Source: Entoloma clypeatum
Taxonomy: Eukaryota; Basidiomycota; Agaricomycetes; Agaricales; Entolomataceae
Direction of reading: 5' to 3'
NCBI GenBank assembly: GCA_963565915.1
Contig: OY751486.1
Coordinates: forward strand, 496,001-560,000
Length of the DNA: 64,000 nt
Shown here: one piece after another, positions 30,821 to 40,400 of the stretch
How positions within the stretch are numbered: position 1 is the stretch's first letter
Layout of the letters: each line of letters begins with the position of its first letter
Notes under the pieces: model-generated
The model's database searches: none
Told to the model about the DNA's origin: nothing
What the model saw: the letters and a program-made list of their open reading frames with translations, nothing else
Program-made: the position numbers and the translations under genes

Positions 30821-31616
30821 CAAGGGGGTGTCGGAACGCGACTACAGCAACACACGTCGGACTTTTTTTTTCGGCCTTGCTAGACCCCCCCCCCCCACCC
30901 CCTCCTTCCTAATATAGTATGTTATGCCCACAAACATATATATTTCTGTGAAAAACATGAGATAAAATAAAGGAAATACGTGGCCCTCTTGCTCAATTAC
31001 AAAATCGACGAGCGCCGGCGCGAGGCACCGCACCCACACCTCTGCCCGCAGCCGCCGCAGCGGCTCTGAGTTCTTCTTCCCATGCGCCGAGAGGCTCAGG
31101 GCGCACAGCGCCTCTTGGAGGTCGGGCAGCGACAAGGGCGTGCAGGAGGGCAAGCGCCGTTGATGTGTGTTTGAAGCCGCGGATGTACGCGCGGGCGGCG
31201 GAGAGCGTGGAGGTGGTCGGAGGTGGTCGGGGGCAGTGAGGGTGAGGGTGAGGGTGTCAACGGAGTTGGCAATGGGAACAGTGGGAACGGGAACGGGAAT
31301 GACAAGGGAGCGCGGGCTGGATACGCAGTCCCGCAGCGTGCCAGCGTCTTGGTGTGGTTGTTGAGAAGGAGGAGAGCCCGGGAGGGCATCGAGGAAGGTC
31401 GAGACGGAGCCGCAGGCCTGCAGGGGGCCTTCGAACGCGAGGCTCAGGGTGCGGAGACGGGGGGAGATGCCAGAAAGAAACTCGTGTGTTGCTGGGCATC
31501 CTGACTGCTGTTTTCGGCCAATTAATCTGGGTGTCGGACTTTTTTTTTTCACCCCCGAGGACCCCCCCCCCCCCCACCCACGTGTGTTGCCGGGATCGCG
31601 TTCCGACACCCCCTTG
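30821..31616 (-). mobile_element. Short hAT-type element with the same TIRs as 24268-26712 and different cargo
   Basis: Begins CAAGGGGGTGTCGGAACG at 30821 and ends with its inverse at 31616. The left ~145 bp and right ~100 bp match the termini of the element at 24268-26712. The 550-bp interior is unrelated to that element: a minus-strand frame includes RLRTLSLAFEGPL and SPSLPDLQEALCALSLS-type leucine-rich segments, which look like part of a host protein (an F-box/LRR-type protein is possible). The 8-bp target site cannot be checked because N begins one base after the right end. Confidence 0.85.
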
Positions 31617-31617
31617 G

Positions 31618-31817
31618 NNNNNNNNNNNNNNNNNNNNNNNNNNNNNNNNNNNNNNNNNNNNNNNNNNNNNNNNNNNNNNNNNNNNNNNNNNNNNNNNNNN
31701 NNNNNNNNNNNNNNNNNNNNNNNNNNNNNNNNNNNNNNNNNNNNNNNNNNNNNNNNNNNNNNNNNNNNNNNNNNNNNNNNNNNNNNNNNNNNNNNNNNNN
31801 NNNNNNNNNNNNNNNNN
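31618..31817. other. Assembly gap (200 N)
   Basis: The run is exactly 200 N and therefore probably a placeholder length. It starts one base beyond a transposon terminus rich in poly-C and poly-T. Confidence 1.
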
Positions 31818-32060
31818 CTGAATCCAACTTCCGCAACTTACACACTCAACTCCCACTTCCTGTTACGATCTCCGAGCACATGACCTGATTGACATACATA
31901 CTAACGTAGTTGTAAGACATTCGGTAGTTTCGAGCTGGTTAATACCACCGCCTTCACTTTCTTGCTCGAGCGATCCAGGGCAGTGCGGCACGCCTGGGTT
32001 GTTGTGTGAGATCTGCCACAAGCGTCGCCTAACATAAGCTCGAAACTTTTCACGCACCTC
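31818..32060. other. Unassigned sequence between gap and gypsy element
   Basis: No coding or repeat structure is recognised. Confidence 0.5.
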
Positions 32061-32858
32061 TCACATCACCATACCCATTATCATCGCTGTCTCACTAGGG
32101 CCGCAGTTGGAGGTGATATGTTCGGGGACGCCGTGTTTAGAGAAGACATGTAATACGAAGAGTACAGCAAGGTCTTCGGAGGTGCAGTGAATTGTTGTCG
32201 GAATGAAAATACTTTGTTTTATTAATCGGTCAATGATAACGAGGATTGAATCAAAGTTGTCGGAGGTCGGAAGGGTCTTGATGAAATCCATTGAGATAGA
32301 ATTCCAAGGACATTCAGGGATCGGAAGCTGTTTGAGTAGGCCGTAAGGCTTGTGTCTTTGTGGCGTCGATCGCATGCAAGTGGTACATGACTTGCAATAG
32401 TGTTTAACGAAATCTCGTATTCCGGGCCAGGTGTAATCACGCTGAATGAGACTGAGTGTCTTGTTCTGACCTGGGTGTCCAGCAAGCATATGATCGTGCT
32501 TGTGCTGTAGGACTCGGAGTCGGAGGTCATCGGAGTCGGGAACGTATATCCGATCGTCATGTCGGAGGAAACCATCGGGGTCGAGAGACCAGCGGAGTTT
32601 AGGATCTTTAGAAAGAGTGTCATAAAGAGTGTCGGAAGGGAGTGCTGTGAGTATGTTGTGGTGAAGCTTTTCTGTGTCCATGATAATGGTTGCACGGAGG
32701 ACGGGCTCAAGGAGTTGAGTCGCGCGAACTGAAGCAGAGAGCTGTTCTTGCGAAAAGACTGGTCGGAGGTTGGTCGGATTGATGTCGACGTAGTCGCTAT
32801 TTCCCCCTTTAGGGTAGACATCCCAACATCTAGTTAGAGAGTCGGGTTTAGTTCCCAA
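32061..32858 (-). pseudogene. Gypsy B integrase, truncated
   Basis: Carries the H2C2 zinc-binding region (HMLAGHPGQNKTLSLIQRDY, then CKSCTTCMRS) and the start of the catalytic core (ISMDFIKTLP with the first Asp). The second catalytic motif reads TSNCGP where ITSDRG would be expected, and the sequence then departs from integrase (ETAMIMGMVM). The third catalytic residue and any chromodomain are missing. Inactive. Confidence 0.85.
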
Positions 32859-32912
32859 TCGGCCGGGGCGGAATCGGATGACGAGGTTGAACTGAGAAAG
32901 GTATTCCGACCA

Positions 32913-33149
32913 TCAGACTTGTCGGCTTGAAAGAATTTTGGTGGTGGCAAAATACTCGAGATTTTTGTGGTCGGTAACGACGTCGATCGGAGTACCGGAG
33001 CCTTCGAGGTAATGGTGCCAAATTTTAAATGCTTCGTAGATGGCAAGAAGTTCCTTATCGTGGGTGTCATAGTTTACTTCGGGGGCCGTAAAGGTGTGGG
33101 AATGGAATGCGACGGGGTGGACTTCATTGTCGGAGGTGATGATCGACAA
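32913..33149 (-). pseudogene. Gypsy B RNase H fragment
   Basis: Shows VHPVAFHSHTFTAPEVNYDT and DKELLAIYEAFKIWHHYL, followed by VTDHKNLEYF, which are RNase H landmarks of Ty3/gypsy pol. It is separated from the reverse transcriptase by a frame change near 33220-33270. Confidence 0.85.
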
Positions 33150-33218
33150 AATAGCTGCTAGGGCATAGTCAGATGCGTCGGTTTCATCGGAGCAGTGGTA
33201 AATGCCTTTTTCAGGTCA

Positions 33219-34817
33219 TTAAAAGCGGTTCGAGCATCGTCGGAGAACAGCCAAGTGGCATGTTTCCTGGATAAATGAGTGAGGTGGAATAGTGATGTTG
33301 GAATAGAATGGAATGAAACATCGGTAAAAGTTTGCAAAACCTAAAAAGGACTGGACGTCCTTCACTCTGCGCGGTTCAGGCCAATCCTGAATAATCTTGA
33401 CTTTCACTTCCGACATTTTGAGTCCGTCGGGAGAAAGGATAAATCCAGGATATTCTACAGTTTCGGCAGAGAAGTCGCACTTGTCGGCGCGGGTGTAAAA
33501 ACCATGTTGTCGGAGTCGTCGGAGGACTTCTCGGACATGTTTTTTGTGTTCCTCGGGGTTGTCGGAGTAGATCAGGATGTCGTCGAGGTAAACGGTAACG
33601 CAGTTGTCCAGAAGGTCAGAGAAGATGTCGTTCATAAAATGTTGAAAGGCTGCAGGTGCGTTAGACAATCCGAATGGCATGACTAACCATTCAAACGATC
33701 CATAGCGAGTGCGGAAAGCAGTTTTCCATTCATCACCTTCAGCGATGCGGACTAGGTGGTATGCGTGTCGGAGGTCTATGGTGGTATAAACGTGTGCTTT
33801 TCCAGCAGTGGCTAAGAGGTCGGAGATGAGCGGAAGTGGGTATCGGTCCTTCTTCGTGATTTTGTTCAGGCCTCGGTAGTCGACGCATAGTCGGAGTGAT
33901 CCATCTTTCTTTCGGACGAAGAGGATTGGAGCGCTGTGAGGTGAACTTGAAGGTTTAATAAAACTGATATTGAGATGCTCGTTGATGAAGTCTCGGAGGG
34001 ATCCAAGTTCGGATTGCGAGAGTGAGTACATTGGACCAATCGGAGGGGAAGTACCTTCCTCCAAATTGATCTTGAGGTTGTAAGGTCGGTGGGGTGCAAG
34101 GGTGTCGGCTTTTTTCTTACTGAATACATCAGCAAAATCGTGGTATTCCTCGGGTATGCCAGAGAGGTCGGGAGCGTTGTCGGAGACAGACGCGGAATTG
34201 GCAGAGATGTCGGAGAGGTGAACACGGAAAGCGTATGCCCCAGGAGCTTTACAAGCATGGAGATATGCGGCTGCATTGACCATGGTAATCTGTGGCGGGT
34301 CGGAGGTGTTCGGAGTGAGCGGATCAGAGGTGCCCATCGGAGAGGGCGGACACTGCAGAGGTGGCGGAGCTGCCTCAGCAGTCGACGTCAAAGTCGGACT
34401 TGGAGTGTCGGGTAATGTAGAACAGAATAAGATACTGCCCAATACCCAGTCAATCAACGGATTGTAGCGGGTGAGCCAGTTGTGTCCTAGAACCAAATTA
34501 CAAGACAAATGGAGGGTTGTCACATAAAACGCGACGGTCAGAAGTTCACCAGAAGGGAATCTGAGAGGAAGATCAATAGATTGCGTGATATAAGTATTTG
34601 AAGAACCGTCAAAAAGTTTCAAAACCATAGGTGAAGGAATCGGAGTTGGAGATAAGTTTAAAGAAGAAATAAATCTGGTATCTGCGAAGCAATGTGTAGA
34701 ACCAGAATCAATAAGAGTCTTTATCGGAAGAGAATCCGAAAAGGTCGGAGATATCAAATCAATACATAGAGAGTTCGGATTTGAGAGAGCGGACACATTG
34801 AGTCGGAGGGTTTCCAA
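33219..34817 (-). CDS. Gypsy B aspartic protease and reverse transcriptase
   Basis: 532 codons. The protease motif IDSGSTHCFADT lies near residue 37 and the later GHNWLTRYNPLIDW segment is typical of the gypsy protease domain. Reverse transcriptase landmarks include LRLCVDYRGLNKITKKDRYP, WLVMPFGLSNAPAAFQHFM and the active site YLDDILIYSD. After LGFANFYRCFIPFYS the reading departs into non-homologous residues because of a frameshift before RNase H. RT itself looks intact to that point. Gag lies immediately upstream with a small gap (34818-34876). Confidence 0.9.
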   Translation of the reverse strand: METLRLNVSALSNPNSLCIDLISPTFSDSLPIKTLIDSGSTHCFADTRFISSLNLSPTPIPSPMVLKLFDGSSNTYITQSIDLPLRFPSGELLTVAFYVTTLHLSCNLVLGHNWLTRYNPLIDWVLGSILFCSTLPDTPSPTLTSTAEAAPPPLQCPPSPMGTSDPLTPNTSDPPQITMVNAAAYLHACKAPGAYAFRVHLSDISANSASVSDNAPDLSGIPEEYHDFADVFSKKKADTLAPHRPYNLKINLEEGTSPPIGPMYSLSQSELGSLRDFINEHLNISFIKPSSSPHSAPILFVRKKDGSLRLCVDYRGLNKITKKDRYPLPLISDLLATAGKAHVYTTIDLRHAYHLVRIAEGDEWKTAFRTRYGSFEWLVMPFGLSNAPAAFQHFMNDIFSDLLDNCVTVYLDDILIYSDNPEEHKKHVREVLRRLRQHGFYTRADKCDFSAETVEYPGFILSPDGLKMSEVKVKIIQDWPEPRRVKDVQSFLGFANFYRCFIPFYSNITIPPHSFIQETCHLAVLRRCSNRF

Positions 34818-34876
34818 AGGTGCACGAAAGGAGTCAACGCAATCCCCAGTACGTGCTGGAATCTGAGGACTGCTTA

Positions 34877-35337
34877 CTATTTTTTTGACTCGGTCGTCTT
34901 CTCCGATTTGTCCTCAGCTTGGGCCGCGTGGGCCTTTGCTTTGGCATTAGAAGACAATTTCTTCGAGCAGTCGGAAGCCCGATGACCAACGTTGCCGCAA
35001 AACATGCATAAATTATTGTCAAATCGTTGTTGGCGTTCTTGGGGAGTTAATTTCCCATCTTTGCCAAGTTTGTCGGAGAGGGCAGATTTCGGAGAGGTGG
35101 TTGACGATTTTTGTTGTTGCGAGTTGGGTTTAGATGACAAGTTGTTATTGGAGGATGATGAAGCGGGGGTCTGTTTCTTGTCGGATTTGTCGGATTTGTC
35201 GGATTTTGGAGTAGATTTGTCGGAGGAGCGCGATTTCTCGCGTTGACGTTCCCAGTAGTGGGCATCAATGTTATGGGCCATTATCTTCAACTCGGCCAGA
35301 GTCTTAGGTTTGGGGTAGGTTCCTAAAACATCTTTGA
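34877..35337 (-). CDS. Gypsy B gag C-terminal part with CCHC zinc knuckle
   Basis: Starts at the edge of the inserted Tc1 transposon (35338-35339 TA) with IKDVLGTYPKPKTLAELK. It continues through a Lys/Ser-rich linker (DKSDKSDKKQ) to the nucleocapsid knuckle CMFCGNVGHRASDC and ends KKLSSNAKAKAHAAQ and a Lys/Glu-rich tail. It is the downstream half of the gag gene at 36961-37709. Confidence 0.9.
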
Positions 35338-35339
35338 TA

Positions 35340-35404
35340 CAGTGCCTCACAAAGCTGATTCAATGTTTGTTGCTTTTTGAATACCTTCAAGATAACTCTG
35401 CAAA
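35340..35404 (+). repeat. Tc1 left terminal inverted repeat
   Basis: 65 bp, pairing with 36894-36958 with six mismatches, mostly transitions. The next notable structure is the hairpin GAAAGCCCT/AGGGCTTTC near 35440-35463. Confidence 0.95.
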
Positions 35405-35701
35405 GAATTCCAATTGAATTAAACCTTTGGTATATAATTGAAAGCCCTACTTCAGGGCTTTCAGAATATAAAGGAATCATATGATTTAGATCAGAATCCA
35501 TGGAGATATGATTAAATTAAATCAGCAACTCATTGAATCAGTTTTGTGAGTACCTATGGCAATTATCAGAATCAAATGCTTCACTGGTTGTATGGTAACC
35601 AGTTGTCATGACTTACTGATGGAACTTGAATAGAACCCTGATGGGTTGTCAAGGAAAGTTGTATAAGAAGAATCCAACCTCAACAGCCTCCATAATTAAT
35701 C

Positions 35702-36718
35702 ATGCGCCCTATCTCCTCTTCCCACAAGGAAAACATTCTTTCTCTGGCCTCCAATGGTCACTCCACTCGTCATATTGCCTCTAACCTGGGTGTCAGCCAA
35801 CCAACTGTCTCCAGAGTGCTTCAGAATCTTCTTCCTCATCGCAATCTCTCTTCTGGTGGTCGTCCATCCAAGCTTTCTCCCACCAACACACGAAACATAC
35901 TTTCACAAATCACCTCAGGGAGAGCCTCCAATGCTGTGCAGGCTACCAAACACATCAACACTGTCATCTCCAATCCTGTCTCCCCAGAAACTGTGAGAAG
36001 GGTTCTCAGAAGGCATGAATTCAAGGCTGTAACAAAGAAGAAAAGACCTTTCTTAAAGGCCATACATTGGAAGAGGCGGTTGGCATTTGCTATGAAGCAC
36101 AGGGAATGGACAGTGGAGGACTGGAAGAGGGTCATTTGGTCAGATGAGACCAAAATCAACAGGTTTGGGTCAGATGGCAAGGAATGGGTCTGGAAAAAGA
36201 AGGGTGAGGGGCTTATTGAAAGAGAGGTTCAGGACACAGTCAAGTTTGGGGGAGGAAATATTATGGTTTGGGGTTGTATGGGTTGGGAAGGTGTGGGGAG
36301 ACTTGCAGAGGTTGAGGGGAGGATGGATGCTGATCAGTATGTGTCCATTTTGGAGGACAATTTGCTGCCCAGAATGGAGGAGAGTGGAATCTCTGAAGAG
36401 GAGATCATTTTTCAGCAGGACAATGACCCCAAGCACACCTCCAAGAAGGCCAAAAAATGGATGGACAGCAAGAATATTGCTCTGCTGGATTGGCCTGCAC
36501 AGTCCCCAGACCTCAATCCTATTGAACACCTCTGGGTTCATATTAAAAGGAAGTTGAATGAATATCCAACACCACCCAAGGGAGTCTGGGAGATTTGGGA
36601 CAGAGCAGCAGAGGTGTGGAATAATATAGAGCCAGAAGTGTGTCAAAACCTGATAGAAAGTATGCCAAGAAGTGTAGAGGCAGTAATCAAAGCTAAGGAG
36701 GGCAATACCAAGTACTAA
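35702..36718 (+). CDS. Tc1-type DDE transposase (DD34E), complete
   Basis: 338 residues with no stop or frameshift. Residues 1-55 form the first helix-turn-helix (HSTRHIASNLGVSQPTVSRV), followed by GGRPSKLSP, the GRPR-like link, and a second HTH (NPVSPETVRRVLRRHEF). The catalytic domain shows WSDETKINRFG (first Asp, near residue 149), FQQDNDPKHTS (second Asp) and SPDLNPIEHLW (Glu). Thirty-four residues separate the last two, the Tc1-group DD34E spacing. Length is usual for Tc1 (about 340). The enzyme would bind the terminal repeats at each end and cut and paste into TA. With intact repeats this copy could be active or very recently so. Confidence 0.97.
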   Translation: MRPISSSHKENILSLASNGHSTRHIASNLGVSQPTVSRVLQNLLPHRNLSSGGRPSKLSPTNTRNILSQITSGRASNAVQATKHINTVISNPVSPETVRRVLRRHEFKAVTKKKRPFLKAIHWKRRLAFAMKHREWTVEDWKRVIWSDETKINRFGSDGKEWVWKKKGEGLIEREVQDTVKFGGGNIMVWGCMGWEGVGRLAEVEGRMDADQYVSILEDNLLPRMEESGISEEEIIFQQDNDPKHTSKKAKKWMDSKNIALLDWPAQSPDLNPIEHLWVHIKRKLNEYPTPPKGVWEIWDRAAEVWNNIEPEVCQNLIESMPRSVEAVIKAKEGNTKY

Positions 36719-36893
36719 AGTATAAAATACTGTATTTATTGTACATACTCACAAAACTGATTCAATGAGTCCCTGGAGTAATTTGATCATATATTGAACA
36801 TTCTTTATGGGAATTACATAATTATTGCAGATTCCGAGAGTCCTGAAGCAGGGCTTTTAACCAGGTACCAATACCTTCTTTTGATTGGCATTA

Positions 36894-36958
36894 TTTGCAA
36901 AGTTATTTTGAAGGTATTCACAAAGTAGCAAACATTGAATCAGTTTTGTGAGGCACTG
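36894..36958 (-). repeat. Tc1 right terminal inverted repeat
   Basis: 65 bp, inverse of 35340-35404, ending at the TA duplicate 36959-36960. Confidence 0.95.
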
Positions 36959-36960
36959 TA

Positions 36961-37709
36961 TGTTCCGCTAAACCGGTATAGTACCGATATTGGAGCGCAC
37001 CATCATCCCACTGCGTGCGAGCGGAAAGACATTGGAAGTCCATGTTGTAACATAGGATCTTCTGATTGTCGCGCATCCAAAGGTGATCCAGACTATCCTC
37101 TGCTTCTCCGGTCCGATCGATAGGTCCGAATTCGGATCGGAGGATGTGCACAAAGGCGGACCAGTCGTCCAACCAGACAGAGTCGTCGTCGGACTCTCCC
37201 AAGAGGGTGGGCTCAAACCATTCGAGCGCGGTTCCTCGGAGGTATGACAGAGCGAAACTGACTTTGTTATCATCGTCGTCAAAGGCGGGGTTGTTTCGGA
37301 AATAAAGTGTGCATTGAGCGAGGAAACTAGTAAGTTTCTGAGAGTCGGAACCGTCAAAAGTGTCGGGTTCCTTTGATTTCTTTTTCGGAGTCTTCGGAGT
37401 CTCTCTACATCGGAGCTCCTGCGTCATAAGCATAATTGCTTCGGCGAGGTTTGGAGTTTGCTCGCGACGGAAAGGATCAAAAGGAGAGGTCGGAGATTTA
37501 AAAGGACGGAATTCTTCAGGAATCGGAGGTCCTTGTGTCTGAGGTGTTCGGAGACGAGGTGTCGGAGATATGGGGTCAGGTTTGGGTGCAGATTCTTCTG
37601 CGGGAATATCTTGGAACATATGTAGAAATGTCACCCTGGTGTCCTGCAGGTTTGAAGCTTCCGCTGCGGCTGCTGCTGCACGGGAGTTCTGAGTGGTGCG
37701 GGCTGCCAT
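36961..37709 (-). CDS. Gypsy B gag N-terminal part (capsid region)
   Basis: ATG at 37709. After an Ala-rich start and a Pro-rich segment it has the Ty3/gypsy capsid region: EPDTFDGSDSQKLTSFLAQC, then ALSYLRGTALEWFEPTLLG. It is cut at 36961 by the Tc1 insertion (TA at 36959-36960) after YYTGLAEH; the rest of gag resumes at 35337. Removing the transposon and one TA restores the frame. Confidence 0.9.
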
Positions 37710-37880
37710 AACTGGAATTTGAAATACGGATAAGCGAGTGGGAGTTTGAATATACTGTTAAGAACTGATCGACAAAATGTCGGAGCTATGTCGGACGCGT
37801 CAGAAGGTCGGAAGGTTGGAGTGCGTGCAACATAGGGGCAAGGACTTGGCTTCAACTTGTGTGTTGCGCCCTCGCTAATA

Positions 37881-38231
37881 TGTCAGTGTCCTTATTTCGG
37901 AAGATCGGAGGATCGGAGGATCGGAGGTCGGACTCAAGTTAAGAGTCGGAAAGAGGATGGGAGGTGTGATGTCGGATCTAAGTTGATATTCAAACTGAAG
38001 CTAATACACGATTCTACATAAGTTTAAATACTATGTCGGAGGACGTGTGGCTTCATCGGAGTCGGATAACGAGTGGCTGTCGGAGATGCTTAACATGGTC
38101 GGATGTAAGTAATGTACATAGTAACGAGATTCATAACAGTAAGTATGCATAATAAGTATTAGTCAAAATGTCGGAGGTGTCGGAGGTGTCGGGATTGGTC
38201 GGAACTCGTCGGAATTGATCGGAATGTAACA
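37881..38231 (-). repeat. Gypsy B 5' LTR, ~351 bp
   Basis: On the minus strand it begins TGTTACATTCCGATC and ends at CACTGACA, just before the leader TATTAGCGAGGGCGCAAC. The edges are inferred from TG...CA termini and position upstream of gag, because no second LTR is present for comparison. It is extremely rich in GTCGGAGG. Confidence 0.65.
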
Positions 38232-39320
38232 CAAATGTCCAAAAGATATCGCACATCTGGTTATTATGTCTACACAGAAACAAGTAAAGTCCTCTACTAT
38301 ATTGATTGGGTAGGATGGCATTCTATATCATCAAATATCATCAAATTGGGCCACAGAATGCGAGTTATAGAGGTGCGATGTTGATAACCACATCATAGCC
38401 CTCTCAAAACCCCAAAGCACACAAAAGTCAATTTATTTTGGCACAACCGTGGGATGGATTCCTCTTGTCCTACTTCTATGTTGTTTAGGAAGTATATGGA
38501 GAGGTCTTCACCGCAGGAATAAGCCTGGGGCTGCCTAGTCTTATCTGGGCAAATGCCAGCTCACCCACTGGCAGTCTGACACGAAAATAAGTGTACAATA
38601 CTTGTGGGTACTCACCACAGGCATGTTTAGTCACAAGTTAGACTTCCTTTCTGGGTCATTCAACACATCCAAGATACATAGCATGGGCCAAGATTTACGA
38701 AGTTTGAACCAAGTTCGAACTTCAGGTTCAGGTTCGGGAACTGGACTTCGGCCAGTCTAACCATGCCAGTGGATTCACATTTGACAACACTTGCATCCAT
38801 TTTGCATCCATCGGAACAGTAACCGGTCCACCTGACGAGTTGGTGTTCCATTTGGTCTGTTGAATGTCCATTAAGAGAAATATTACAAATCAAGGTTTTC
38901 CCGACATCAGCAAAACAGCAATGCAGCTTAATGGGCTCTTAGGTGTTCTTAGAGTGGCAACTAAGGAGTATTAAGGGCTAAGGAGCACTAAGGAGTCTAA
39001 GGAGCACTAAGGCTATACTGGGTTCTTAAATTGCCCTTAGAACCCCTTAGAGGATACTTAAGGTCTAAGCATCACCTAAGGAGCCAATTAATGAGCATTA
39101 AGCCAGGTTCCAAAAGCACATCCAGATGTATACTAAGCTTTCATCAAGTTGCTTAAGCACGAGCCAGGACCAGTTCAAGCAACTTCAAGTAGTTCAAAAT
39201 CAAATATTTATATATTCGGGGTATTTAACACGGTGTGGTACATCTACGAAACAAACTAAGGCTGCCTACATGCGGCGCAGGTGCATGCACGAGCCATCAT
39301 CGATCACCTAGGCCCTTACG
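38232..39320. other. Non-coding; CTAAGGAGCAC short repeats at 38940-39110
   Basis: Irregular tandem copies of CTAAGGAG, TTAAGG and CCTTAG words fill 38940-39110. A 77-codon minus frame at 38660-38893 has no recognisable motif. Confidence 0.6.
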
Positions 39321-39379
39321 CCATCACTGTCCCTCATTTGGAACAGGCTGTTGATGGGTGGTCAGTGGGGAAAGGGGGG

Positions 39380-40400
39380 CAGAAGGGCATGGCATGGAAT
39401 ATACTAACCAGGGGGAGCACCTTGTGCTCCCTGCCACTCTCATTTGCGCGTCGCTAGGCTTTCTCGATGTTCCGATGTTCCCCAACGCCCAGCGTGATGC
39501 AGTGTCCACCATGGGAGCATCTTGGCTGCAACGGTGGGCCACAACTGTCAATGGGTGGTCAGTTAGAAGTCAAAAGGGGGGTGGGAAGAGGAGGCAGTAG
39601 GTGGTGCTTACCACCGTGTCATGCATGTATGCTCTTCACGTTCACTCCCGTGGTTGATGTCATACGGGGAGCGTCGGCCTTGGCAGCTGCATGCCTCGCA
39701 TCATGAGCACCAATGGCATGGCAAGGAGCGGCAGGACGGGCGGCGCAGATTGTCACCGCCTGGCCTCATGAGAACAGCTGGGATATAGAGAAGAGAGGGA
39801 CAGTGCGAGGGAGAGGTGCGAGAGGGAGTGGGGACATACCAAGGAATGTGCCCCACATAGGCATCACTGGCATGGTAAGGAGCGGGGCAATGGGCGGCGC
39901 GGGTCATCACCAGCCTCACGAGAAGGCTTGGAACCTGGAGAATGGAGGGAGGGTGCGAGAAGGAGGTGCGACAGGGAGTGGGGACATACCGAGAAATGAC
40001 ACGGCCCTGTCATTGTCAACGGTCGCTATGGATGGATCGGAGGGAGAGCGCGAAGAGGAGGGCGAAGGAGGCGTCGCAGACGGCTGATGTTGAACGAGAG
40101 AGAAGTTCAACATACCAAATAAACAACAATATCCAATACAATATGCACAGACCAGGCGGAGTTCGGAGTTCAAATGACTTAGCACATTTTCAAAAGTGGT
40201 TCCCACTTGTCTCGCTGCTCTGTTCCCTGCGTCTACTCCACCGGCGATGATGATGTGGCCGCGTCCCTCACTTGGTATGTCCCCTCCCTCATACCTTCTT
40301 CTCACCTCTCTCCCCGCCAGGTCCCGTGCTCCAGCCTCATGGCCTGGGTGCGCCACACCCCGCCACGTCAGCACCGCCCACGATGCGAGGCACACCTCCA
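39380..40400. repeat. ~154-bp tandem repeat with inverted partial copy
   Basis: TGGCATGG...GTGGGGACATACC units start at about 39714 and 39868 (period 154), with partial relatives near 39390 and 39600. An inverted related stretch (GGTATGTCCCCTCCCTCAT) lies at 40278-40400. Open frames over this region on both strands are low complexity and I do not call genes. Confidence 0.7.

Larger units (their letters stand above)
35340..36958 (+). mobile_element. Tc1/mariner transposon, apparently intact
   Basis: The element is 1619 bp, flanked by TA duplications (35338-35339, 36959-36960). Terminal inverted repeats of 65 bp begin CAGTGCCTCACAAA with six mismatches. A 20-bp core of the terminus (CTCACAAAACTGATTCAATG) occurs twice per end: 35346-35365 and inverted at 35531-35550 on the left, 36748-36767 and inverted at 36933-36952 on the right. 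It is inserted in the gypsy B gag gene, in the opposite orientation. Confidence 0.97.
32061..38231 (-). mobile_element. Ty3/gypsy retrotransposon B, decayed and 3'-truncated
   Basis: The minus-strand order is 5' LTR (38231-37881), gag (37709-34877, interrupted by a Tc1 element), protease-RT (34817-33219), RNase H (33149-32913) and integrase (32858-32061). It ends inside the integrase core; no 3' LTR is present. Frames shift at several places. The whole element, LTR included, is saturated with TCGGAG (minus CTCCGA) words, which the inserted Tc1 element lacks. Confidence 0.9.
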
